Source: Microcystis aeruginosa W13-11 (lineage in GTDB: Bacteria > Cyanobacteriota > Cyanobacteriia > Cyanobacteriales > Microcystaceae). Taken from it: DNA of 19,462 bases. Where the stretch lies: NCBI GenBank assembly GCA_009995705.1, contig JAADBR010000074.1, positions 1 to 19,462 of the forward strand, written 5' to 3'. Shown one piece after another: positions 8,030 to 15,842 of the stretch (its first letter is position 1; every line of letters starts with the position of its first letter). The notes beneath the pieces are model-generated. The model was not told where the DNA came from. It ran no database searches and saw only the letters and a program-made list of their open reading frames with translations. The position numbers and the translations under genes are program-made.

Positions 8030-9346
8030 CTAGGGGGTGTTGTACTTTGAGTCTATTTGGTGCATTTTTTGATAGACTAACTCGGAAATTTTTGGGAAAA
8101 TTTGCCAATTTTGAGCGTAGGCAGCATCTTGGGTAAACACAGCTAAAATATAAGCAACTTGACCATCATTAATATAAGCTACCTCATTACGACTGTCACT
8201 TGTCCAACCAGCTTTAGAAGCAAATTCTTTGATATTTTTAGGGTCACTGTTGGCAAAATATTCACCAAAAAATCCTTTAATTGGATTAAAATGACCTTGA
8301 CCTTGATTCGGGTCAATATTTTTCCAGCTGCCATCTTGCATAATGTTCATTCTGTTCAAATAGTATCGCATCTCCTGACTAGATTCGGGCGATATAGCTT
8401 GTCCTGTAATAATTTCATACATTAATCTAGCAGCCTGTTCAGTTGTAATTTTATTTCTAATCGGATTTTTAGAATCATTGCCTCTCATTTTTAAATCAGC
8501 ACCTTGGGGTTTAAACATTTTTTTAGAAGGAATGGGATAGGTTTTTTGGTTAATATTGATACCACTATAACCTGCATCGACAAAATATTGATTAAGTACA
8601 TTTCTTTTTTTTAACCACTCTTGATACTCCGACTGGCTGATATTTTTATGATTTGATTTTGCTCCAGTAATAGCATCAACAATATTACTTGATTCTTCAT
8701 TGTCTGACTTTCCGATCATCTCTTGAATTTCAATAGTATATTCTCCTATATCTCCTTGATGATAATTAACATAACCGTACAGAGCAACTAGCCAAAAAAG
8801 CTTGACAACACTAGCGGGAAATCTTCCTATATTTCCTTGATAATTTTCGCTACTATTGGTTTTAAAATCGATTAAGCTAATTGATAATTTCTGAGTTGGT
8901 AAGTTATTTTCTGCAACATAATCAGTGACATTTTTAATAATAGATTTTAGTTGGTCGTTCCGCTTAAAATTTGGCGGTCTATCGGGAGTATAAATAAACG
9001 TTTTTTGAAAATTGATGCGATTATTACTATCAGAAGTAGGCAAAGATGGCAAGGCAATTTGTTGATTATTAAGTTCAGTTTGCGAAGTGATAGGAGTTTT
9101 CATTATGGGTACATCTGGGGTTTTATTAATTATTGACTGAGGAGATTTTCCGTAAGATATAGAGGACTTATCATCAGTTACATTTGTTGTTTTCTGAGAT
9201 TGATTGAAGATTAAAAAACCGACCACAGCAAAAGTCATCGCTACTAAGCTAGATATAAACAGAAACTTTATATCTGATATACCAGTATGGTATTCATAAT
9301 TGTAGTTAGATGTCTCTGTTTTTTTGTTATCTGAGTTGTTTTTCAT
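8030..9346 (-). CDS. membrane-anchored serine hydrolase of the class A beta-lactamase/penicillin-binding fold
   Basis: The 438-residue protein has a short cytoplasmic head, one membrane helix (about 27-49), a low-complexity Ser/Thr/Asn linker to about 130, and a serine-hydrolase domain facing the periplasm. Active-site boxes of the class A beta-lactamase family are recognisable: SxxK as SVVK (179-182), SDN (214-216), and KAG in place of KTG/KSG (378-380) in SKAGWTSDSRNEVAYI. These may hydrolyse beta-lactams or act on peptidoglycan; the KAG variant and long linker argue against a standard resistance enzyme. It is 31 nt after the Ser/Thr kinase gene on the same strand, probably in one operon. 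Confidence 0.75.
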   Translation of the reverse strand: MKNNSDNKKTETSNYNYEYHTGISDIKFLFISSLVAMTFAVVGFLIFNQSQKTTNVTDDKSSISYGKSPQSIINKTPDVPIMKTPITSQTELNNQQIALPSLPTSDSNNRINFQKTFIYTPDRPPNFKRNDQLKSIIKNVTDYVAENNLPTQKLSISLIDFKTNSSENYQGNIGRFPASVVKLFWLVALYGYVNYHQGDIGEYTIEIQEMIGKSDNEESSNIVDAITGAKSNHKNISQSEYQEWLKKRNVLNQYFVDAGYSGININQKTYPIPSKKMFKPQGADLKMRGNDSKNPIRNKITTEQAARLMYEIITGQAISPESSQEMRYYLNRMNIMQDGSWKNIDPNQGQGHFNPIKGFFGEYFANSDPKNIKEFASKAGWTSDSRNEVAYINDGQVAYILAVFTQDAAYAQNWQIFPKISELVYQKMHQIDSKYNTP

Positions 9347-9377
9347 TTTTTGGTTTCTACTTTGTGATTAATTCAAC

Positions 9378-11171
9378 TTATCTACGAGCTAAATTTTTAA
9401 TGGTTCTATATTGAGCTATTTTCCATCGTCCCTGATCATTTTGGAGATTATAGCGAACTAATGAGGTGCTAAAAGCACTATTTTTTCGATCAATTTTACC
9501 CTGACTATTATAGAGGGTTCTTTCTTCAGTAACCACCACATCCACTGTAGCTTGATCACCAGAGGCTGTAAAATTATTAACTGAATCTATTCTCTGAACT
9601 CCATAGATATAATAAGAGCCATTATTAGCTAACCATTCGGAAGAACTTTCTTGACCATCAGAGCGTTTTATATTGTAATCATAAGCTTTACCTGTAAGTA
9701 ATTCTTCTCCTAAATAGGTTTGATAGGAGGGACCGAAAATATCTCTTTTTGCCTTTAACCAGCGCTCGATTAAATTCACCGCTTCGGAACGAGAAATAGA
9801 GTTAACTGTCTGTTGAGGAACAGGTGAATAGACGGGTTCAGGACTGGGTGAGGTATCGATGACACCTTGGGTGATTTTAACTTGATTAAAGTATTTAATT
9901 AGGTGTCTTTGTAAATCTTGAGCGCGATTTAAGTCACTAAAAGTTGCCACCTGAATATTCCCATCATTAACAACAGCATCGCGACAAAAGTTATTTTTAA
10001 CTCTCTCTAAACTATCCTCGTCAGTTACTACAACTTTATAGTAAGTATCGGTGATATTCTCATCTCCACAGACAGGTTTAGGAAACTCATTATTAACGGT
10101 AATATCTGAGTCTTGATTTTCTGGAGAAGGTGATGGAGAAATTGATTTATCTCCAGAAGAATTTGAGAGATAATGACTTAAGACAAAACCGCCTAAAATG
10201 CCAGTACCGATCATACTCCCTATAATTATTGCTTTCACCCATTCAGGTAAAGTGCGGGGATTAGAAAGAGGTTTTGAGGTTACAGGGGAAATTAGCTGAG
10301 TAGGAGCAGGAGGAGTGGGGAGAACGATATTTGTTGCTACAATTGATGGGGTAGTTTGTAGCGCATCTAACATCTCTTTTGCGGTTAAATAACGCTCGTT
10401 AGAGCGCAGTGAAATAGTTTTATCTAGCACGGCTGCTAAACTGATATTAGTATTTAAAGCGAACTGCCGCCAATGAATTTTTCCTGTCATCGGATCGCTC
10501 TCTAACATTTCAGGAGTTTTGCCGGTTAGTAGATAAATAGCCGTCAATCCTAAAGCGTAGAGATCACTACTATAAACCGGACGACCGATCGCCTGTTCTG
10601 ATGGCATAAAACCTGGAGTACCGATAACAATAGAATTAAGAGAATGGCCTGAATTAGAAACCACTGTTCCCATAGTTTCTTTAACCGCACCAAAATCAAT
10701 TAGGATCGGTAAATTATCATAAATCCGTAGAATGATATTATCGGGTTTTATATCTCGATGGATAATTTTTTGTCCGTGAACATAAATTAAAACCTGTAGA
10801 ATACTAACTAAAATCTCTTTGACTTGATCATCGCTAAAAACTCCTTTACTCTGTATTCTTTGGCTGAGAGTTTCCCCCTCGATAAATTCCTCGACTAAAT
10901 AAAATTGATTATTTTCCTCAAAATAAGCGTATAGTTTGGGAATTTGAGGACTATTTTCGCTCAATTTTTCTAGGATAGCAGCTTCTCGCTCAAATCTTTC
11001 TTTGACAAGATTGTGAACCTGGGGATTATCATTAATCGGTTTTAGCTGTTTAATCAGACAGAGACGTTTTGAAGGCATTTGGCTATCTTCTGCCAAAAAA
11101 GCCTCTCCGAAACCACCATCGGCAATTAATCGCAGGACTTTGTAACGATTTTGTAGAATTAAATCCGTCAT
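9378..11171 (-). CDS. membrane Ser/Thr protein kinase with SPOR-like and IMS (ARC6-like) domains
   Basis: In this 597-residue protein the kinase domain (about 10-275) has the glycine loop GGFGEAF, Lys41, HRDIKPDN (catalytic Asp140), DFG (159-161) and GTPGFMPSEQ, so all key residues are intact. A Pro-rich linker leads to one membrane helix (about 312-335). The outside part has a SPOR-like segment (about 377-437, VATFSDLNRAQDL) and a C-terminal IMS domain (about 460-597) ending in KIAQYRTIKNL. IMS domains occur in many cyanobacterial kinases and in the division proteins Ftn2/ARC6. The layout suggests an outside signal gating an inside kinase. It is upstream of, and likely co-transcribed with, the beta-lactamase-fold hydrolase. 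Confidence 0.88.
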   Translation of the reverse strand: MTDLILQNRYKVLRLIADGGFGEAFLAEDSQMPSKRLCLIKQLKPINDNPQVHNLVKERFEREAAILEKLSENSPQIPKLYAYFEENNQFYLVEEFIEGETLSQRIQSKGVFSDDQVKEILVSILQVLIYVHGQKIIHRDIKPDNIILRIYDNLPILIDFGAVKETMGTVVSNSGHSLNSIVIGTPGFMPSEQAIGRPVYSSDLYALGLTAIYLLTGKTPEMLESDPMTGKIHWRQFALNTNISLAAVLDKTISLRSNERYLTAKEMLDALQTTPSIVATNIVLPTPPAPTQLISPVTSKPLSNPRTLPEWVKAIIIGSMIGTGILGGFVLSHYLSNSSGDKSISPSPSPENQDSDITVNNEFPKPVCGDENITDTYYKVVVTDEDSLERVKNNFCRDAVVNDGNIQVATFSDLNRAQDLQRHLIKYFNQVKITQGVIDTSPSPEPVYSPVPQQTVNSISRSEAVNLIERWLKAKRDIFGPSYQTYLGEELLTGKAYDYNIKRSDGQESSSEWLANNGSYYIYGVQRIDSVNNFTASGDQATVDVVVTEERTLYNSQGKIDRKNSAFSTSLVRYNLQNDQGRWKIAQYRTIKNLARR

Positions 11172-11298
11172 GGGGAAACATTACCGTTCACTTAACAATC
11201 TTCACCGATAACTAATAACTGAGGTGATGGTAGGGCAAATCAGATAAAGAGGGTATTTAATTGGCCATTTATTTTGATAATCTAAATCCATCTGGACC

Positions 11299-11367
11299 AC
11301 AAATGTTGCATCCTGTAATAAAATTTAACATTTAGCGGTAGAAGCATCCCATTTCCACAACATTTGT
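11299..11367. repeat. 10-bp inverted repeat upstream of the kinase gene
   Basis: ACAAATGTTG (11299-11308) and CAACATTTGT (11358-11367) are perfect inverted copies separated by 49 nt. They lie 128 to 196 nt upstream of the kinase start in the 290-nt A/T-rich gap. They could be paired regulator half-sites or the ends of a tiny decayed element. Nothing else is evident in this gap. Confidence 0.3.
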
Positions 11368-11461
11368 TAACATTTTATGACTTTATCTATCTAGTGTAAA
11401 AAGCTGATTTCTTGACACACATGAGCTAGAAGATAGCGCAGTTTATCAATGAGCTTTTTCT

Positions 11462-11656
11462 CTAATTTTTGGCAACTTTTGCTAATTTAAGACTAGATAA
11501 GACCTCTTGTAAAAATCGGGTTAAAAGTTGATCGAAAGCTGTGAGGATATCTTTTGTTAATTCAAAAGCACCTGTTTTGATATCAATAGCTACAATAGAA
11601 TGAATGAATGGTTTATTTTTTGGAAGTCCCTCAGACCTTAATCGAACTAGGTTCAT
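11462..11656 (-). pseudogene. short ORF, likely fragment of a cyanobacterial hypothetical gene
   Basis: The 64-codon frame contains IVAIDIKTGAFELTKD followed by ILTAFDQLLTRF. This resembles a recurrent cyanobacterial hypothetical-protein segment of the form VAIDIETGxxEIxxDxLTATxxLLARYP. After LLTRF the similarity breaks and the frame ends in LysAla-rich sequence. The start overlaps the end of the upstream gene by 26 nt and has no convincing ribosome site, and the first 16 residues do not fit the pattern. A leftover fragment is more likely than a working gene, but a real small protein cannot be ruled out. Confidence 0.35.
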
Positions 11657-12218
11657 CGACGGCGGCGATAATGCGATGACAACCAGAAAAGGGTTGCGCC
11701 CATTGATACTGGTGTTCTAAAGGATTACCCCAACAGAGGCCGAGATATAATTCTGTACGCGCCACATCTAACTCCGCCCATTCGGACTGGGCGACTAATT
11801 CAGCTAGAGAATCGGCAGAAATGGGAGGACGGGAGTTAAGCGCCCACCAAAAATTCATATTAGGGGTGATACTGTTCCAAAACTCTAAAACGGAAGCTTT
11901 GGCAGCCATGAGAATTTCCTTGTCACCCGCGACGGCAACTAATTGATTATGAATTTCGGGATAACGAAGAGTGCGATCACGCCATTGACAAACACGCCAG
12001 ATAATGCCGGAAACCTGATATTTTTGTTGATAATCGTGAACTTGGCGGCGAAAATCCTGATAGGCAAAGACTTTGCCCACCTTTTCTAGATTGATCGCCT
12101 TGGCAATCACCGGATTATCAATGCGCTCCGCCGGAGAGAGTAACAGACGTTCCCCTTTGCAAGTGGCGTGCATTTCTCGATCGAGGATTTCAATTAACTG
12201 CTGTGTCGAGTAAGCCAT
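11631..12218 (-). CDS. conserved cyanobacterial protein of unknown function
   Basis: The 195-residue soluble protein begins MAYSTQQLIEILDREMHA and has a regular pattern of helices and charged turns, with no signal peptide or membrane helix. Its style (FAYQDFRRQVHDYQQKYQVSG, RTELYLGLCWGNPLEH) matches a conserved hypothetical family I associate with cyanobacteria; no catalytic motif stands out. The ATG at 12218 follows AGGTAAGAG at reasonable spacing. The gene stands alone, with a 326-nt gap upstream that contains a degraded CPBP gene end, and a short fragment overlaps its 3' end. Confidence 0.7.
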   Translation of the reverse strand: MAYSTQQLIEILDREMHATCKGERLLLSPAERIDNPVIAKAINLEKVGKVFAYQDFRRQVHDYQQKYQVSGIIWRVCQWRDRTLRYPEIHNQLVAVAGDKEILMAAKASVLEFWNSITPNMNFWWALNSRPPISADSLAELVAQSEWAELDVARTELYLGLCWGNPLEHQYQWAQPFSGCHRIIAAVDEPSSIKV

Positions 12219-12410
12219 ACTACCGCTCTTACCTGAGAGAGGATTTCTTTTTATGATAAACTCGAATTTCGCTAGTGGAAAGGCTCGATCGCTAGAAAAT
12301 TGTCAATCATCGGACATATCGGCAGCATACCCCTTAATACTTATGGGCGCAAAAACCCTCAAAACACCTGTCAGGGAGAGAAGACAGTCTAACTGTCTAG
12401 TTTTACGTCG
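12219..12410. other. intergenic sequence with small hairpin
   Basis: Between the 195-aa gene and the CPBP remnant there is no credible gene. AGACAG and CTGTCT around 12382-12398 form a 6-bp stem with a 5-nt loop. The remaining sequence has no feature I can name; it must hold the promoter of the minus-strand gene starting at 12218. Confidence 0.4.
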
Positions 12411-12551
12411 GTTACTTTTTTTCTTGTCCAGATAGCGAGAATTGTCAGGAAAAGTCAACCCATCAATCCCCCTGTCAGGATTTTTATCGATTCCAGTTAA
12501 TCGATAAAACACAGTACAAGTGTATTTAATTAACTGGCCGACGTTTAATTT
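12411..12551 (-). pseudogene. degraded second copy of the 3' end of the CPBP protease gene
   Basis: This stretch aligns with 15031-15163 inside the intact CPBP gene, in the same orientation, with long identical runs (CCAGATAGCGAGAATTG and following, ATTTTTATCGATTCCAG and following, TATTTAATTAACTG), at roughly 85% by eye. Read on the minus strand it starts NVGQLIKYT and continues LTGIDKNP like the CPBP tail, then frameshifts at a one-base indel and loses the rest. Its upstream end supplies the last two codons and the stop of the 293-aa membrane-protein gene, so the breakpoint is near 12551. Confidence 0.85.
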
Positions 12552-13426
12552 ATCGTGCTATTCCCCTGTTCTATTTTTCGCAGTCTTTCTAAAATTTCTG
12601 ATTGTGTTGGGTTATTTCTAATTTCATTGATATCTTTATAGGTAAAGCCCATAATATCAAATAATAACCATATTAATCTTTCTCTCTTATCCTCGTCACT
12701 AAAATTTCCCCCGATGATAGCGTTTAATCTTCCTTGATATTTCTCTTGCGTTTCTTTCAGTGTAAATCTACCGATTAATTCTTGGATGTATTCCTGAATA
12801 GTAACTATTTCAAAATCATCAAATATAAGCTTGATAGAATTATATAGGCTGGTTCTCTTCTTTAGCAGTTTCTTGTCTAAAGGCTTAATAATAGATATTT
12901 GAAATTCTTTGTACAACTCTAATAGCTTTTTGATCAGACTGGAGACAGGATTAATTGTCGATAGGCTAAATCCACCCATTACTTGGTCGATTTGTTCTAA
13001 ATTAGGGTTTAAGGAACTAATAATAAAACCAAAGACCAGAGCAATGATTAAACCAACATATACATTATCCTCGATCGAGCCTAATAGAGAAAATATAAAT
13101 TGAATCAGATAGTATAAGAGTATTGATGTAACAATTTTGACAATTAATAAATGAAAAAAAGTCTTTAAAAAATCCTTTTTTAAATCGGGAAATAAATGAC
13201 GAATCCTAAAAGCTGAGAAATAACTAATTCTAGTTTCAACTGCTACTCCAATAATTATCGCAGCAAACGCAAAATACCACCGATGTCCTTCCACAAATTT
13301 CTTTATTTCACTAGAAAGGTCGGTGGCAGCAGTTGTCTGAGAATCTACCAAAAATAGGTAATGGGTGAATGAACTGAAAAAAGGAAACTTGTCTAATTCC
13401 GTTAGAACCTGACTACAAAATACCAT
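12545..13426 (-). CDS. multi-pass membrane protein of unknown function
   Basis: I do not recognise this 293-residue protein. It has three hydrophobic segments: about 51-68 (WYFAFAAIIIGVAV), about 91-117 (LLIVKIVTSILLYYLIQFIF) and about 122-142 (VYVGLIIALVFGFIIS). After them come about 150 residues of mostly charged, helical sequence, probably cytoplasmic, with no catalytic motif. The annotated start overlaps the end of the 83-aa gene by 14 nt, a coupling arrangement, though a downstream start is possible. Its last two residues and stop codon fall in DNA derived from the duplicated CPBP gene tail, so the original C-terminus may have been longer. It lies within the accessory segment. Confidence 0.6.
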   Translation of the reverse strand: MVFCSQVLTELDKFPFFSSFTHYLFLVDSQTTAATDLSSEIKKFVEGHRWYFAFAAIIIGVAVETRISYFSAFRIRHLFPDLKKDFLKTFFHLLIVKIVTSILLYYLIQFIFSLLGSIEDNVYVGLIIALVFGFIISSLNPNLEQIDQVMGGFSLSTINPVSSLIKKLLELYKEFQISIIKPLDKKLLKKRTSLYNSIKLIFDDFEIVTIQEYIQELIGRFTLKETQEKYQGRLNAIIGGNFSDEDKRERLIWLLFDIMGFTYKDINEIRNNPTQSEILERLRKIEQGNSTIN

Positions 13427-13664
13427 TTACCCTCAGCCAACGAGTTTTCCAAGTGGGAGCAAAGATTTTGTAGCTTTCTTGTTCACTAACTGAGATATAG
13501 CCTTTTTCCGCTAGTTTTTCTAATTTATCTTGTAAGTCAGCTTCTCCAACTCTATCTGTTTCAATTTCAAAGCTTAAGGCAGTGGCAGCCCTAACTTTGA
13601 GTAAATCAGATAAAAGAGACTTCTCCTCGGAGGTTAAATAATTGGTATCAGTTGTTTTAGCCAT
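13413..13664 (-). CDS. small protein with winged-helix-like pattern
   Basis: The 83-residue soluble protein has a helix-rich N-terminal half and a stretch ADLQDKLEKLAEKGYISVSE. The latter resembles the recognition-helix-to-wing part of winged-helix proteins (LxxKLxxLxxxGYI), and the end is aromatic and basic (WKTRWLRVNG). A DNA-binding or adapter role is only an inference. Its stop overlaps the start of the 293-aa membrane protein gene by 14 nt, so the two are probably translated together. I do not recognise the family. Confidence 0.5.
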   Translation of the reverse strand: MAKTTDTNYLTSEEKSLLSDLLKVRAATALSFEIETDRVGEADLQDKLEKLAEKGYISVSEQESYKIFAPTWKTRWLRVNGIL

Positions 13665-14017
13665 AAAATTCCAATAAATTTAGGAATGTTGCTGAGGGGT
13701 ATAAACCAAATTAGATAAAACGTCAATCAAGTCAGATGGACAGGAGCCTAGTTCATGACTGTACTGATTATAGTATAGGATTATGCCCACCAGTTACTTT
13801 TTGGTGAAAAATGTTCATAATCTTACATTATGGTCGCAAGCAGTTCGATCAACTTACTGACCACTTTGCGCCCCTACACTGCACCAACTTTCTTTGTTAA
13901 GTAGGTGGGTGGAATTAAATATAAGATGAACGTAGATTGGGTTGAAGCATGAAACCCAACCCCCGCATCGGTTACGAAGTGCGCTAACCCATCCTACAAA
14001 TAATTGTGTCTCCCTAC
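13665..14017. other. intergenic region with dispersed palindromic repeat
   Basis: There is no credible gene in this stretch. It should contain the minus-strand promoter of the 83-aa gene near 13665-13780. From about 13850 it is a mosaic of sequence types common between cyanobacterial genes, and it includes the palindromic repeat described separately (13932-13997). A plus-strand frame beginning at 13942 runs through that repeat and is not considered a gene. Confidence 0.5.
13932..13997. repeat. palindromic dispersed repeat element, about 66 bp
   Basis: The ends GTAGATTGGGTT (13932-13943) and AACCCATCCTAC (13986-13997) are imperfect inverted copies, 10 of 12 bases. Inside the left half, TTGGGTT (13937-13943) pairs with AACCCAA (13953-13959) as a nested hairpin. 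The pattern GTAGGTTGGGTT...AACCCAACCTAC is widespread in cyanobacterial intergenic DNA, so this is probably one copy of a non-autonomous repeat. It lies beside the broken amt gene. Confidence 0.55.
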
Positions 14018-14173
14018 TTATTCCTCCAAGATTTTCGTGGCTTGAATCAGAATTTCGATCAGATCGACGAGTTTGGGTTTTGCTTCTTCTTGGACACGAC
14101 TATCTCCCCAAAAAGGCAGCAATAACGCGAAAATGATTAGAGCTAAAGATAGCAGCTTTTCTATTTTTAAGCC
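14018..14173 (-). pseudogene. signal-peptide-like ORF lacking a start codon, abutting the amt remnant
   Basis: Directly after the in-frame TGA that ends the amt remnant, the same frame stays open for 51 codons. It reads KIEKLLSLALIIFALLLPFW, then a hydrophilic helical tail ending LIQATKILEE. The beginning looks like a signal peptide (Lys residues, hydrophobic core), so this may be the front of a small secreted-protein gene whose ATG was lost at the deletion junction near 14165-14175. No ATG, GTG or TTG precedes the hydrophobic core. Confidence 0.35.
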
Positions 14174-14959
14174 TCACTGATGGGGAGCAAAATTTCCTCT
14201 TTCTTTTTCTTCATAACGGTCAGTTTTGCGATTATAACCAAAGCGTCCATCCCTCGGTTTTAGCAACCAAGCACCCACTAATCCGGCCATTCCTCCCACC
14301 GAATGCACCACCGTTGAACCGGCAAAATCTCGAAACTTAAATAAGTTATATAACCATCCTTGTGATGACCAAATCCAATGTCCTGTAATAGAATAAGAGA
14401 AAGCGACTAAAAAGAAACTAAATAGCAAAAATGCCCAAAATTTAACCCTTTCTGCCACTGCTCCCGATACAATGGTTGCCGCAGTTCCCGCAAAAGTTAA
14501 TTGAAAGAAAAATAAAGTAGCAATTGAACGACCTGGCCACACTTCTTGGAATTGACTGTATTGATTATTGGGGGTTAAAATTTCCAATAAAAATCCTGTA
14601 CCACCAGAGAAACTATTTTTTAGTGCAGATGTATTGCCAAACATTAAACCGAAACCAACCGTCCAATAAGCCAAGGCAGAAACACAGAAGACAATTAGGT
14701 TTTTAGCTAAGACATTAGTGGCGTTATTAGTACGACAAAAACCCGTTTCCAGCATAGCAAAACCCGCATTCATAAAGAATACTAAGGAGCCAGCTATTAA
14801 CATCCAGAGATTAGCAACTAAATCGAGAGTAGAATTATTTGAATCTTATGCTGTGACTTTGCCTACACCGATCAACAGCATGACGATAAGAGAGAAACAA
14901 AAAGATAGGATATTACGCAAACGCGGGCGATATTCTAGAAAAGATAATAATCGATTCAT
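14174..14959 (-). pseudogene. amt: ammonium transporter (Amt family) gene, inactivated by nonsense mutation and 3' truncation
   Basis: Reading from ATG 14959, the frame encodes a 37-residue signal-peptide-like leader (MNRLLSFLEYRPRL to GKVTA), then a TAA at 14848-14846. It continues in the same frame as clear Amt sequence: LVFFMNAGFAMLETGFCR, NATNVLAKNL, FFFQLTFAGTAATIVSGA, ITGHWIW and AGSTVVHSVGGMAG with the first pore histidine. A CAA-to-TAA change would explain the stop. The frame ends after GNFAPHQ at TGA 14174, just where Amt proteins enter their second half; the helices carrying the second pore histidine are missing. Restart at ATG 14803 would lack the leader and the start of the first helix and still be a half protein. 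It lies 52 nt after the CPBP gene. Confidence 0.85.
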
Positions 14960-15011
14960 CGGCTATAACTCTCATGGGCAATTTCCCCTTTATAGTAATT
15001 GATTTAATCCC

Positions 15012-15842
15012 CTATCGTTCACTCAAAACTGCTTTTTTTCTGATCCAGATAGCGAGAATTGTCAGGAAAAGTAAACCCATCACTCCCGCTAAAGGATTTT
15101 TATCGATTCCAGTTAACCAATCGGGAACAGTACCAGTGTATTTAATTAACTGACCGACATTTAATATATAGTATGCCCAGATTAAACCCGCGTGCAGACC
15201 AATACTTTTACCCAAATTACCACCACAGGCGCGTTTTGCCCAACCGAGAATCAATCCTAGCAAGACTAAGGCAGGAAATTGGGGAAAAGTGCGGATAATT
15301 TCGGCTAAAGGTTTAATAAAGTGAGCAAGCGCGAAAATTAAGGCACTAATCACTAGAGCGATAGCGGGACGATAATCCTTTTCTAATTCTCCCAGTAACC
15401 AGCCCCGAAATAGCAATTCTTCGGCAAAACCCACCGCTAAAGCGACTAAAAACCCCTCCAGGATGATTTTGCTGATCTGGGGATTTGCGGGTAAGAAATT
15501 TAACCAACCTAGGAACCCTTGGGACAGAAAAAGCGAGAAAGTGAAAAATAAACTGATCGCCAAGCCGTTAATTAACTCGATCAGCGTTTTTATTCGCCAA
15601 ATCAACCCATAATCGGCTAATCCCTCATCGCCATAAATTATCCGTCCCCACCAATGGGATAACCCCAAAAATTCCAGATAGAGAACAGAAAGGGTCAAAA
15701 TTGAGACCAGATTAGCATTAGTGGCAAAAAAGTGATAGAGGGGAAGTGCGATCGGCAACCAGAGAAAAAGTAAGAGCAAAATAAAAATTCCCAGTCGCAG
15801 GGGGACTGGGTAAGTGGCAATTACCCGCAATCTTTTATTCAT
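15012..15842 (-). CDS. CPBP family intramembrane glutamic endopeptidase (CAAX protease-like)
   Basis: The 276-residue membrane protein has about seven hydrophobic segments. CPBP (ABI/Rce1-like) enzymes cleave substrates within the membrane; in bacteria, substrates are mostly unknown. The signature is present: EELLFRGW (Glu141-Glu142, Arg146), FALAHF (His174), and GLHAG near residue 217 as the third motif. The start at 15842 overlaps the end of clpS by 8 nt, so translation of the two is probably coupled, and both concern protein turnover. The last quarter of the gene is duplicated in degraded form at 12411-12551. Confidence 0.88.
   Translation of the reverse strand: MNKRLRVIATYPVPLRLGIFILLLLFLWLPIALPLYHFFATNANLVSILTLSVLYLEFLGLSHWWGRIIYGDEGLADYGLIWRIKTLIELINGLAISLFFTFSLFLSQGFLGWLNFLPANPQISKIILEGFLVALAVGFAEELLFRGWLLGELEKDYRPAIALVISALIFALAHFIKPLAEIIRTFPQFPALVLLGLILGWAKRACGGNLGKSIGLHAGLIWAYYILNVGQLIKYTGTVPDWLTGIDKNPLAGVMGLLFLTILAIWIRKKAVLSER

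Noticed and set aside
12303..12512. 69-codon minus-strand frame as a gene
   Set aside because: It is the frameshifted remnant of the CPBP gene tail, explained by alignment with 15031-15163.
14524..15002. plus-strand frames over the amt region
   Set aside because: They are opposite-strand shadows of the amt pseudogene, whose minus-strand translation is clearly Amt.
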